A stretch of DNA of 26,520 nt, taken from the NCBI GenBank assembly GCA_031835245.1, contig JAVKOQ010000574.1, positions 1 through 26,520 of the forward strand. The letters are read 5' to 3'. Each line of letters opens with the position of its first letter. Position 1 is the first letter of the stretch. Below the pieces are notes generated by a model. It ran no database searches and had not been told where the DNA came from. It saw nothing but the letters and a program-made list of their open reading frames with translations. The DNA is from Balamuthia mandrillaris (lineage: Eukaryota; Discosea; Longamoebia; Balamuthiidae). The position numbers and the translations under genes were made by a program. Below are positions 1 to 8,883 of this stretch, piece after piece.

Positions 1-29
1 AGAGGGGGGAAAAAGCCTTTTTTTCTTAC

Positions 30-594
30 CTGCGCGCCAAGTTTGAGGGCGACCAGAGAGGGAAGCGCGGCTCCGGCTCCCAGTTCTAGCACACTAACAT
101 GCCGCCGTGGTTGTGGTTGCGACTGTTAGTGATGAGGTTAAGCGCTATAAATAAAAACAGAGTGTGGAGGAAGGGGTGGGGAGAAAAAAAAGGGTAGAGA
201 GAGGATTTTTGAGTGAGCGTACAATTTGTTTTCCAGAGGGACGTGCTCCTCAAAGTGTGTGGAAATGATCTTCGCGGCGTTCCATATCAAGTGTCCCCAC
301 AACGGATGGCTTCCCACCAGTCGCAACTTTACTAGCAGAAAAAGAAGAGAGAGAAACAAATCAAAAAAAATCATTAACTTTGGAGCCAAGAGGATTAAAA
401 AAAAGTGTGACACAGACCAGGAAAAGCTAATTGTTTTTTTTTTTATGATTGTATTTTGTGCGTGTGTGTGTGTGAGTGTCCGTACCTTCCTCGCCGTTCT
501 TTCTTGTGTACGTGGAAAAAGTAGGCTCCGCCGGAGGTTTGTAATAGTCCTCCGGCTCTTCGAAGAGCGCACCAGCCACCCCCTCCTCTTCCAT
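30..594 (-). CDS. EFM7: EFM7/NNT1-type lysine/N-terminal methyltransferase, 5' exons (partial)
   Basis: I see three minus-strand exons, 594-486, 331-223 and 93-30, whose phases join exactly (1, 2, 0). The gene continues past the left edge. Exon 1 starts MEEEGVAGALFEEPEDYY and carries PTFSTYTR; exon 2 carries LVGSHPLWGHLIWNA; exon 3 carries the SAM-binding motif I, VLELGAGAALPSLVALKLGA. This order matches the family 16 methyltransferases of the yeast Efm7/Nnt1 type, cytosolic enzymes that methylate the N-terminus and Lys-2 of elongation factor eEF1A. The 94 residues seen are about one third of a usual 260-residue protein; the later catalytic motifs are outside the window. Donors are gtacgg, gtacgc and gtaaga. 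The exon 3 acceptor at 95-94 was chosen because it alone keeps the frame into motif I; another AG 33 bases upstream would not. Family assignment is strong; the exact substrate is inferred. Confidence 0.85.
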
Positions 595-870
595 GTGTTC
601 TCGTTTGTTCTGTATTTTCTATTTTTTTCTCAGGTTAATAACCGCTGAGGAGAATTTGTCGACACAAAGCTGACGTAAGTTATACTATAAAAGCGTAACC
701 AATGACGTGTGACTTGAGAGAACCCTCGAGAAAGGGTAATTATTAGCGTCGACAATGATGACGTATGTTTTTTCCAAAAATAGAAGTGATCGACGTGTGT
801 TTCAGAAAAGTGCCAATCCACAACAAAAAAAAAAGAGAGAAAGCTTTGAAAACAAAGAGGAACGACGACG
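595..870. promoter_or_regulatory. Divergent intergenic region between EFM7-like gene and mitochondrial protein gene
   Basis: Both flanking genes start outward from this 276-bp stretch. It holds a TATA-like TATAAAAG at 686-693 on the plus strand, three TGACGT hexamers at 671, 703 and 759 (core of CRE/bZIP sites), and two GTCGACA heptamers at 658 and 748. Promoter function is inferred from position and motifs; no start site can be read from sequence alone. Confidence 0.5.
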
Positions 871-1566
871 ATGCTGCCCTCTCCCTGCGCGTCCCTGGTC
901 ACCAGAAGCGGCGTTAGGACCGTCAACGGTGGTGCTTTGGGCAATGCCCTTCTAATGCTTCCTCTGCAGCGACAACAGCAACGACTGTCCACAACCCTTT
1001 GCGGTGGCATGAGGAATCTGAACGCTTCGCAAAGAGCGCTCAGTCTCGCTCTTCCTCCTTCCCTTCGTTTTCCCGCCCGCCTCACTGCCAACCGCTCTTT
1101 GTTGATGTCTTCTTCCGCCATGCCGCGCTCCGTCCGTCCTTATTCCCACTCCCGTCCTTCACTCTCGTCCTCTACTTCTACTTCCTCCTCCTCCTCAGCA
1201 GCGAACAACCAAAACAGCAACAAAGCAAACTCCACCACCGGTGGAGGAGAGGAGGGCATTGAGGACGAGGATGAGGTCATGCGGGCCTACCGTGCCTCCA
1301 TGGAGAAGCCCCTCAGCCGCTACGACGTGGCCTTCCGAGGGGAGCCCCTCACCGGCTGGCGCAAGTACCTCAAGTGGTTCATCAACGCCGGCCTCATTGC
1401 CTGCATCAGCCTCATCAGCTATTACATCATCTTCCCGGTGCCCCTGGAGGAGAACGAGTGGTACCAAATGGAGCAGCAGCTGAAGGAGCGCTCCAGGCAG
1501 GCCTACCTCAAGAGAAAGGAGGTGGAGGACGCCCTTGCCAACGCTCCTCGAAAGCCACAACAGTAA
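871..1566 (+). CDS. Unrecognised mitochondrial single-pass membrane protein
   Basis: This is an intronless 231-residue frame. The first 60 or so residues are rich in Arg, Ser, Leu and Ala with few acids (MLPSPCASLVTRSGVRTVNG), as in a mitochondrial presequence. A Ser/Asn-rich low-complexity stretch follows (about 92-120), then a more conserved-looking region with RYDVAFRGEPLTGW. One hydrophobic helix, about residues 168-188, starts near WFINAGLIACISLISYYIIF. The C-terminus is a charged amphipathic helix (EENEWYQMEQQLKERSRQAY). The layout resembles small accessory or assembly proteins of the inner membrane, but I recognise no family and infer no specific job. The start at 871 was chosen because it opens the presequence; internal Met codons would remove it. 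A poly(A) signal AATAAA lies at 1636-1641, 70 bases after the stop. Confidence 0.75.
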   Translation: MLPSPCASLVTRSGVRTVNGGALGNALLMLPLQRQQQRLSTTLCGGMRNLNASQRALSLALPPSLRFPARLTANRSLLMSSSAMPRSVRPYSHSRPSLSSSTSTSSSSSAANNQNSNKANSTTGGGEEGIEDEDEVMRAYRASMEKPLSRYDVAFRGEPLTGWRKYLKWFINAGLIACISLISYYIIFPVPLEENEWYQMEQQLKERSRQAYLKRKEVEDALANAPRKPQQ

Positions 1567-2086
1567 ACGAGCGAGCATCATCGCGTGCGATGGAGGCGGC
1601 ACTCCCGCCTCTTATCTCGCACTGCAAACAGCAACAATAAACGTGTTGTTCTCTTCTTGTAGACGTTATCTGCCCGTAATGAAAGCTCAAAAACATCGAA
1701 ACATATTGCAAATTTTCATGTGACACCAGTGAGGGTAGTTTTGGGAGAGGACGATGAGACCTGTCGAATTGTCTGCCGAAACCAGCGCAGAGGAGATAAG
1801 ATATGAGCGAGGACAAGAGCAAGGACACGAGCCAGGAGAAGAGATGGGATATGAGATTAGATAAGAGAGAGGACAAGAGATAGGACAGGAGAGCAGTCTA
1901 TATTAATTAAAAGATAAAAATAAAATTGGATGGAGAGGTGAACGGGAGAACGAAAACAAACAACGAGCTCCTCCTCCTTCATGAACTGCGCTACCACGAA
2001 GCCAACAACAACTTCAAGTCCTTTGTTTTTCTCTTGCAACAACTGAAGAAGAAGGGTTTCTCTTTTTCCAACCAACAACGCACAAG
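1567..2086. other. Intergenic region with purine-rich imperfect repeats
   Basis: This 520-bp stretch between two plus-strand genes holds AATAAA at 1636-1641 for the upstream gene. From about 1788 to 1897 there are degenerate direct repeats built on words such as gaggacaagag, gataagatatgag and gagataggacag. No convincing coding frame was seen. The last 100 bases before 2087 are probably the 5' UTR and promoter of the KCTD-like gene, with no clear TATA box. Confidence 0.45.
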
Positions 2087-3513
2087 ATGAAAAGTGTGAC
2101 AGACAGTGGAGATGACACTTCCTCGGATGACACGCTCCTGCCGGTGCCTTTAGCCAGCCCAAAGTCCTTGACGTTTGAGCCCACTGCTTCACCTTCTTCT
2201 TCTCTTCGTCGCAAACTGTCTCCTCGTAAACAACAGCTCAACCACTCTGCTGCATTATCCAAAGCTTCTTCCTCCTCCCATCATTTCGGCATTATTCTCA
2301 ACACTTCTTCTTCTTCTTCTTCAAAGAGTGGAAAAAGCTCCTTGCCTGACTCAAAAGAGAGCAGCGAGCACAGTCATACCAACAACAGCAAAAGAAAGAA
2401 ACAAAAGAAACGCAGTGTTAGCTTGGGAAGAGGAGACAACAACTCGCCACGACTCTATCGGAAACGGTCCAACAGCTCTGATGGCGAAACTTCTTCTTCA
2501 ACTTCAACTTCTTCTTCTTTTGCTTCTTCAACTCCTGCAGGGGTCTCCGCTGCCACGACCAACAAAACAGAAAAGAAAGAGAGAAAGCTAGAGAGAGCAA
2601 AAGAGAACAACAAGTTACGAAACAACGAATTTGTGGAGATAAGAAGGAAGAAGAAAGAGGAAGAGGAAGCAGAAGAAGGAGAGGGGGAAGCAGGCGAAAA
2701 ACAACAACAACGACAACGAGTGAAGACTGTGGCTCAGCTTCGAGAAGAAGAAGGACGATGGTTTCATCCTGAAGCAGAAGCAGAAGAAGAGGCTGAAGTT
2801 GAATATGAAGAAGAGGAAGAAGAGGAATATGAACAAAGGAAAAGAGAGACGAAAGAACCGATTGTTCTTTCTTCCGTCTCATCTCCTTCACCAACTGCTT
2901 CTTCTTCTTCGACAACGTCGTTATCGTGGTTATGGCGTGACCACGGCTTAGAGGCCGATGATGTAGACTCTGATGTCGTCAAAGAACTCGAACGAAGAAG
3001 AAGAAGACAACAGCAACTGCAACATCAATACGAAAAAGAAAAAGAGAAAGAACGAGAAGAAGATAACTTTAGGAAGAACATCACTCGTCGACAATTACTA
3101 CCGTCTTCTTTGTCTTCTTCTTCGTTTTTGTCCACGAAAGAAAAGGAAGCACGAGCAGAAGAAGAACGACGAAGGCGACAACAATTGTTTCCATCTTCTT
3201 CCTCTTCTTTTCTATCGGCATTGAAACAAAAGGAAAAAGAAAGAGACGAAGAAGATGAAACATTGGAAGCAAACGAAGATAGAGAGGAGGATGAAATCGT
3301 CAGAATAAATGTCGGTGGATATCGGTATACGACCACTCGAACGACGTTATACGGCTACTATCATCGAAGAAACAGTTTTCCTGGCAACTGGTTCAGCAGT
3401 CTTCTTTCCGGAAAGTTTCGGTGTTTGAAGGACGAGACGGGAGCCTATTTTATCGATCGGGATGGACAGTACTTTGCTCCTATTTTGACCTATCTCCGAA
3501 CAGGTTTGATATT

Positions 3514-3553
<40 letters not shown>

Positions 3554-4452
3554 TTCTCTATGTTTCCTCTAACGTGTTTTGGTGTAAACAACTGAAAGGA
3601 GTGGCAAGTATCCCAAAGAGCATGCCATTAGATGCAGTAAAACGGGAGGCCGAGTTTTACTGCATTCAGCCATTAGTGGACAAGATAACCAAAATGCAGG
3701 AAGCCAAGAAGGACAAACAGACAGACATGCGCAAGGCAGAATTCTTTCATTGCTTGACGATGGCAAGAATGAAAGGCTTCATGCTGAGCATGTCGGGAAT
3801 GAAGATGAGAGGCATGGACTTTTCTCACATGCAGTTGTTGAACGTTCATTTTACTGCTTGTGATTTGGAGGTTAGTTCTTTGTCATTCTTCATTCTTCCT
3901 TGCATTCTTCTTTACTTAAGACAACACAACAAAGGGAGCAGACTTTTCCAACGCCATTCTCAACAAGGCCAAGTTTCACGCTGCGAACTGCAAGAATGTT
4001 CGCTTCGTACACAGCATCTTCTCTTCCCACACCAATCCCTTCAGCCGAACGACGAACCTGGAAGGAGCTCTCTTTCATCAAGTTCGCTTCCTTTCCTGTT
4101 CTTTTCTTTCTTCTCTTGCTGGTTTACTCGTTATCTTACCTTCTCCCTCTTTTCTCTTCATATTTAATAGGCGGACAATGCGTTAGCTCTCTACGGAGAA
4201 GCATTCAAGGAATGGGGTTATCGAATGGAGAACGTCTCGCTAACGTTTTACGGCATCTCCTTCAAGGAGTTAGGCTATCAAATGGAGAACGTCAACACCC
4301 CTTTCTTCATGAGAAACATCATTCGATTGGTCAGGGACAAATCTTCATCCTCCTCCTCATCTTCTGTTTCGTCGGGTGCATCTTCTGCTTCGTCTTCCTC
4401 TTCAGCGAATGGCCCGAGTCATCCTTCTCAACAAACGCCTCATCGTTCATAA
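2087..4452 (+). CDS. KCTD-like BTB/T1 domain protein with pentapeptide-like repeats
   Basis: Four exons, 2087-3503, 3599-3870, 3935-4081 and 4171-4452, join in phase to give 705 residues. Residues 1-400 are low-complexity: Ser-rich, then Lys/Arg/Glu-rich blocks with polyglutamate. A BTB/T1 (K+ channel tetramerisation) domain begins at about residue 402 with [18 protein letters not shown] and includes [17 protein letters not shown] just before intron 1. After the domain come pentapeptide-like repeats ([25 protein letters not shown]), a pairing also seen in KCTD9. KCTD proteins usually form oligomers and act as Cullin-3 adaptors or channel partners; which applies here is unknown. Exon 4 has a tandem 19-residue duplication and ends in a Ser-rich tail. 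Intron 1 holds a (TC)n tract. AATAAA at 4453-4458 touches the stop codon. The long acidic and basic N-terminus is unusual for a KCTD. Confidence 0.8.
3513..3552 (+). repeat. (TC)n microsatellite in KCTD-like intron 1
   Basis: About 18 uninterrupted TC units fill the first half of a 95-bp intron, directly after the donor. The tract is pyrimidine on the sense strand. Confidence 0.95.
4192..4293 (+). repeat. Tandem 57-bp duplication inside KCTD-like exon 4
   Basis: Two copies, 4192-4236 and 4249-4293, are offset by exactly 57 bp and encode [15 protein letters not shown] and [15 protein letters not shown]. The in-frame 19-residue repeat follows the pentapeptide-like region and may be a further repeat unit. 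Confidence 0.85.
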
Positions 4453-4607
4453 AATAAAGCCACACCCTTTTTTTTAACTTTCTTCTTGTTCTTTTGTTTT
4501 TTACAAGAAAAGAAACATCGGGTGGGCATGTAAAAAGCTGTGAGAGTCATCCCACCACTCTCACCTCTTTCCAACACCTCGTTCCTCCATCTTTTTTTTT
4601 TGTTCGT

Positions 4608-6548
4608 TTACCAATCCTCCACATCGTCCTCCTCGCCGTCGTCCCAATCCTCATCATCCGAGTCGGCCAAGGCCAACTTCCTCACCTCCATCGCCGCCGT
4701 CAACGTGTCGTGCAACGACTGGAAGATGCCGCCGAGGCTGGCCGCAGGGGGCTTCTCCAGCTCCTCTTCGGAAACCACCTTGAGCTTTGTGCCGGCGCGA
4801 ATGGCGGCCAACAAGTCGGCCGTTCCGTTCTTGGCGCGCGTCTCTCTTTGGGCGGTGGGGATATTGAGTTCGGTGGAGGAGGGGCCGGAGGAGAGCAGAG
4901 GAGGTGGAGGAGGAGCGGAGGGAGCGGAGGGAGCAGAAGGAGGAGCTGGAGCTAAGGGGGGAGGGGTGGGAGGAGGAGGAGCGGAGGCGCCCTCTGAAGC
5001 AGGTGAGGAGGAGGAAGAAGAGGAAGTAGGCGGGGAAGGGATGTCAGCGCCGAGTTCTTTGGAGGTGATCTCTTCAACGCTGCGAACGTAGTCGACCATA
5101 TCTTTGAAGAACTCACTTTCGCGGTCGAAAGGAAAGTCACGCACCATGCCTTGCAACTTGGTTTGCAAGTGCTGCAAGGTGGCTTTGGCAAAGGAGAGCG
5201 TGTTTTCCGTGTTGGCATTCTGTAGCTTGAGCTCGTTGATCTGTTTGAGGTGTTTGGTCTTTTCCTCCTCCTGAACGCGATAAGCGGCTTCCAACTTGAG
5301 AAGCGACTGCAGAAAAGTGGTTAGTTGGTTGTCCACGTTCATTTGCTTCTGCTTTTGGTCCAACTTCTTGCTCTCTTTGAGCAACGCTTTGGACTTGGCA
5401 TCCAACTCTTTTTCTCTCTTCCTTCTGGCTTTGGCTTGAGCCACGCGCTCCTTTTCGGCTCCTCGAAGGTTGGCCTGCGCTTTGCTTAGCAACTCCTCTC
5501 CCACTATCTTTCTTCCTTGTTGTGCTTCTTTCGTTTTGGCCAAAGTGGCGGATTCTTTCTTCGGTTCTTCTTTGTCTTTCTGCTCTTCATCTTCTTTCTT
5601 TTCTTTGTCAGAAGAAGTGGAAATAGAGATAGAAGGGGCAAGCAACGAGGCAGGCTGCTTGCGAGGAGAAGGGCTTCTTCGTGAAGCGGATGGACTTCCT
5701 CTTCCAGGGCTCTTGGGAGCACTCCCGATCGGTCTTCCCACCATCCTCGATCCTTTCTTGAAGGCAGCGTTCATGATGACCGAGCCAGACACCATCTTGG
5801 CCAATTCTTGCTCCGTGCTCTGTTTTTGCTGCTTCTGAGTGGCAAGGGCCTCTCTCTTCATTGCCAGTTGAGCCTGAAGCTTCTCCAACGCCGCCAGCTT
5901 GGCCTCTTTGCTGCGTTTGATGGTGGAGATGGATCGTTTCTGTTCTTTGGCGGTTAGCCAATGCTGAGCCGCTGATAAACTCGCTGTTGTGTTCTCTGAA
6001 ACAGCAGAGGAAGTGGCGCCGTCCTCCTTTTCACCTTCTTCCTCATCACCAGCAGCCGCTATCTTTTTCTTTGGCTTGATGACGGAACCGGCTTGAAGGA
6101 TCTCAAGGACAGAAGGGGTGGAGCGTTGGGCCTTTTGTTGTTTGTAGCGCTCCAAGTCGCCGTCACGGCGTTTGATGTCCGACTCCTTGAGCAGCTGCGC
6201 AAAGGCGGACTCTTTCTTGGCTGGAGCGTCTTCCCCGCTGTTGAGGGCTTCAGAGGAGGCAGAGGCCTCCCTTAGTTGCGAGAGAATGCTTCCCTTCTTG
6301 AAGGGTCGGTTGCTGATCGACGACCCTTTTTGTTCTTCTTGAGGTTGTTGTTGTTGTTGAGAGGAAGAAGAGTCTGTTGTGGAGGCATTGCTTTGTTGTT
6401 CGTCGTCTTTGTTTGCCAGCTCAGGAGCAGACTTGTTGATCAGCGCTGCTGAGGGAGTAGGAGCGGTGCCTCGTCGCTTGCTTTCCAAGGCGCTGTTGAG
6501 ACGCTTCAGCTTTGCCACTGCCGACTCTGCCCTCCCTGACTGCGACAT
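4608..6548 (-). CDS. Coiled-coil, proline-rich WH2-acidic protein; putative Arp2/3 nucleation-promoting factor
   Basis: An intronless 646-residue frame starts MSQSGRAESAVAKLK. Visible parts in order: polyglutamine/serine (about 60-72); a basic FKKGSILSQLREA element (83-95); long charged coiled-coil segments (about 205-255 and 315-470); a Ser run (509-515); a proline-rich tract (523-551); a WH2 actin-binding motif GTADLLAAIRAGTKLKVV (575-592); an amphipathic stretch LGGIFQSLHDTLTAAMEVRK (605-624) placed like the central (C) helix; and an acidic end with two tryptophans, DDEDWDD and VEDW (631-646). Polyproline-WH2-central-acidic is the WCA output module of WASP, WAVE, WASH, WHAMM and JMY, which activates the Arp2/3 complex and builds branched actin. 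No WH1, GTPase-binding, WAVE homology or WASH domain is visible, so the class is unclear; WHAMM/JMY-like architecture is the nearest. Biochemical function is inferred. It converges on the KCTD-like gene. Confidence 0.8.
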   Translation of the reverse strand: MSQSGRAESAVAKLKRLNSALESKRRGTAPTPSAALINKSAPELANKDDEQQSNASTTDSSSSQQQQQPQEEQKGSSISNRPFKKGSILSQLREASASSEALNSGEDAPAKKESAFAQLLKESDIKRRDGDLERYKQQKAQRSTPSVLEILQAGSVIKPKKKIAAAGDEEEGEKEDGATSSAVSENTTASLSAAQHWLTAKEQKRSISTIKRSKEAKLAALEKLQAQLAMKREALATQKQQKQSTEQELAKMVSGSVIMNAAFKKGSRMVGRPIGSAPKSPGRGSPSASRRSPSPRKQPASLLAPSISISTSSDKEKKEDEEQKDKEEPKKESATLAKTKEAQQGRKIVGEELLSKAQANLRGAEKERVAQAKARRKREKELDAKSKALLKESKKLDQKQKQMNVDNQLTTFLQSLLKLEAAYRVQEEEKTKHLKQINELKLQNANTENTLSFAKATLQHLQTKLQGMVRDFPFDRESEFFKDMVDYVRSVEEITSKELGADIPSPPTSSSSSSSPASEGASAPPPPTPPPLAPAPPSAPSAPSAPPPPPLLSSGPSSTELNIPTAQRETRAKNGTADLLAAIRAGTKLKVVSEEELEKPPAASLGGIFQSLHDTLTAAMEVRKLALADSDDEDWDDGEEDDVEDW

Positions 6549-6930
6549 ATTGTTTCAACTTGTGTGTGTGTTTTTTTTTTTAAAAAAAATGTGTATTACA
6601 ATTGTTTGCGCGTTTAGTTCAGTTCTTAATGTGTCGTTGGAAAAACGAAAGAAAGAAAGAAAGAAAGAGAAAGCAAGAGTAAAAAAGAAAAGGATGAACA
6701 AGGCAAGGAATGGAGGCCAATACCTTCTTCTCTCGTTTTTGTTTTCTTTTTTTTTTGCAGACGATGAGATTCATTGATAGCGGCAAAAAAGGAAAGTCGA
6801 CAGTAATTACTTTCATTAAATTGACCTAATTAGGATATCATTTCGACATTTTTTCGATTTTCCATTGGTCGATTGCGCAGAGATCATCTGGTAACCGCGA
6901 GAGAGAGAGAGAGCAGCGGGAAGCGACGTC
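6549..6930. other. Intergenic region upstream of the WH2-acidic gene
   Basis: This 382-bp stretch lies between the start of the WH2-acidic gene and the stop of argininosuccinate lyase, both minus strand. It holds T and A runs at 6571-6588, a (GAAA)-like run at 6648-6672, one GTCGACA at 6796-6802 and a short GA tract at 6899-6914. No gene or RNA was recognised; it probably serves as promoter for the left gene and 3' UTR for the right gene. Confidence 0.4.
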
Positions 6931-8480
6931 TCACTCGGCAGAAGGAGCCGCGGCGGAGAAGAATTCGTTCTTGACGAGCTGATAAGCTTCTCGGAAGGGA
7001 ACGCCGGAGGCCACCCGCTTGTAGACCTCGTCGGTGAGGTAGAGGTCCTTGGTCATGGCCCCTCGCAGCCTCTCTTTGTTGAGGCGAAGAGCGGGCACCA
7101 CGTCCAGCAGCAGCTCCAGCGTGCTTGTGCAGAGCTCCACCCCCTCCACAAACGGCTTCTTCGTCAATTGTAAGTCTCTATGGTATCCGCTTCCCTTTAA
7201 AGAAAAAAAAACGACGACGTTAGCAAAAAGAGAAAACGAGTGCAGGAAAAGAGAAAATGGAAAAGCAACAACAAACCAAGCCAAGAATAATGCCCTGCAT
7301 TTGAGCTTGATACGAAGCAAAGACCTTTCCATTGCCCCGCATGATCTCGAACAAGTCATAGTTCTTCTTCTGCGGCATGATCGAGGAGCCCGTCACAAAC
7401 TCATCCGGCAAGGCAAAGAAAGCGGTTTCCTGCTGGGTGAACCCCATCATATCGACAGCGAACCGTGAGGTCACGGTCAAGATCACTGCCAGAGCTTGCA
7501 TCACTATCCACTCGAAGAACCCCCTGCTGAAGCCGCAGTACATCACGTTCTCCTGCACTCTCTCAAAGCCCATTTCCCTGGCGGTCATCGCACGATCCAG
7601 GGGCAAGTGGCGGATGCCAAAGCCAGCAGCAGAGCCCAGAGGGTTTTGGTCGATGAGGGTGAGGGTAGAGCGGAGGCACAGGAGGCTGTCCTGGAGGGCG
7701 CAGGCGAAGCTGTCCAACCAAACGCCGACGGTGGTGGGCATGGCGCGTTGCATGTGAGTGTAGCCTGGCATCTCCGTGGTGGCATGCTGTTGGGCGGCGT
7801 GTTGGAAGGTGGTGACAAGTCGTTCGGTCAAGGAGATGATTTCTTTCAGTTTGTCCTTGTGTTTGTTAGTAATGGAGAAGAGAGAGAGAGAGAGAGAGAC
7901 GGAAGCAACGTGATGCGAGAAAATGACACAGGAGAAGAGCACAAAGAGAGAAGCCCCGCGCGAACAGAACAGAAAGGGATCAAGAGAATCAGAAAAAGAA
8001 CACAAGAGTAAACAGATGAGGTCAAGAGAGGAAGAGAGTAGGTACTTTGGCGTAGAGACGAAGCATGACCAAGGACTGGTCGTTACGGCTCCGGCCAGTG
8101 TGGATCTTCTTGCCAACCTCCCCGTAATGCTCCGTGATGTACTGCTCGATGGCAGTGTGCCCGTCCTCCTGCGCCCGAGTGATCTCAAACTTGCCCTCTT
8201 TGTGAAGCTGCTTGATCTCCTCCAACGCTTTCTGGAGCGTGCTCCGCTCCTCCTCGCTCAGGACCTGGATGGAGGCCAGCATGTTGGCGTGCGCCGAGCT
8301 GGCCTGCAGGTCGTACTCCAGCAGCTTGCTGTCGAGGTGATGGTCATCGCCCACCGTGAACGCTTCCACCAGGGGATGAAGCTGCGTGGAGGTCTGCCAA
8401 AGCTTCTTCTTCTTCTTCTCCTCCTGTCCCTGCGCCTGTGCCTCTGCTCCAGGGTGGCTGCTACTACTCTTTTCTGCCAT
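6931..8480 (-). CDS. argH: Argininosuccinate lyase
   Basis: Three exons, 8480-8046, 7855-7277 and 7194-6931, all meet in phase 0 and encode 425 residues. The enzyme splits argininosuccinate into arginine and fumarate, the last step of arginine synthesis. Exon 1 has the substrate loop KKIHTGRSRNDQ, and exon 2 the fumarase/aspartase superfamily signature GSSIMPQKKN with the catalytic serine loop, plus PGYTHMQRAMPTT. After the signature the protein reads NYDLFEIMRG rather than the common NPDSLELIR, and later GSGYHRDLQL; the latter resembles the SGY.RDLQ form I associate with ArgH of Bacteroidetes more than with animal enzymes. That affinity is inference. The first 30 residues are Gln/Glu/Lys-rich with no clear organelle signal, so cytosol is likely. 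It is head-to-head with the SAMHD1-like gene. Confidence 0.95.
7877..7899 (-). repeat. (CT)n microsatellite in ASL intron 1 (sense)
   Basis: A GA run on the plus strand, hence pyrimidine in the sense of the lyase transcript. It lies close to the acceptor side of the intron. Confidence 0.9.
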
Positions 8481-8814
8481 TTTTCTTTTTATTTTTTAAA
8501 AAAGGGACAAAATTCAACGGATGAACTATTGTCGACATTGATTGTTTGAATGTTGATTGGCAATTTGAAAAATCGGAACAAAAACCCCTCGAGCGTGGAG
8601 CAATCTAATAGGAAAAATTCTACGAGGTTGGTCAAGTATAAATAAGATTAGAAAAAACTTCCAGAAAAAATAAAACAAAACAAAAAGGTAGCGAGTAGCG
8701 CGGTGCTCGAGGCTCCATTTGTGTAACAGTTCTTTCTGCTCCCTCCCTTTACTTTCTGTCTGTTCTTTTCTTCCACTGGGCTCACTCCCAACGCACTACC
8801 ACTACTTCTCTAGA

Positions 8815-8868
<54 letters not shown>

Positions 8869-8883
8869 TTCAGATAGCACACA
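8481..8883. promoter_or_regulatory. Divergent promoter region between ASL and SAMHD1-like genes
   Basis: Both genes start outward from this 403-bp stretch. Seen: GTCGACA at 8531-8537 close to the lyase start, a TATA-like TATAAATA at 8637-8644, a pyrimidine-rich part at 8728-8812, and a (CA)n run next to the SAMHD1-like start. Promoter function is inferred from position. Confidence 0.45.
8816..8866 (+). repeat. (CA)n microsatellite before the SAMHD1-like start codon
   Basis: About 25 CA units end 17 bases before the ATG at 8884, so they probably lie in the 5' UTR or core promoter. Confidence 0.95.

Noticed and set aside
226-648. Plus-strand 140-residue frame at the left end
   Set aside because: It is antisense to the EFM7-like exons, which join in phase and carry family motifs.
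4540-5091. Plus-strand 183-residue Ser/Gly/Glu-rich frame
   Set aside because: Antisense of the proline-rich and acidic end of the WH2-acidic gene.
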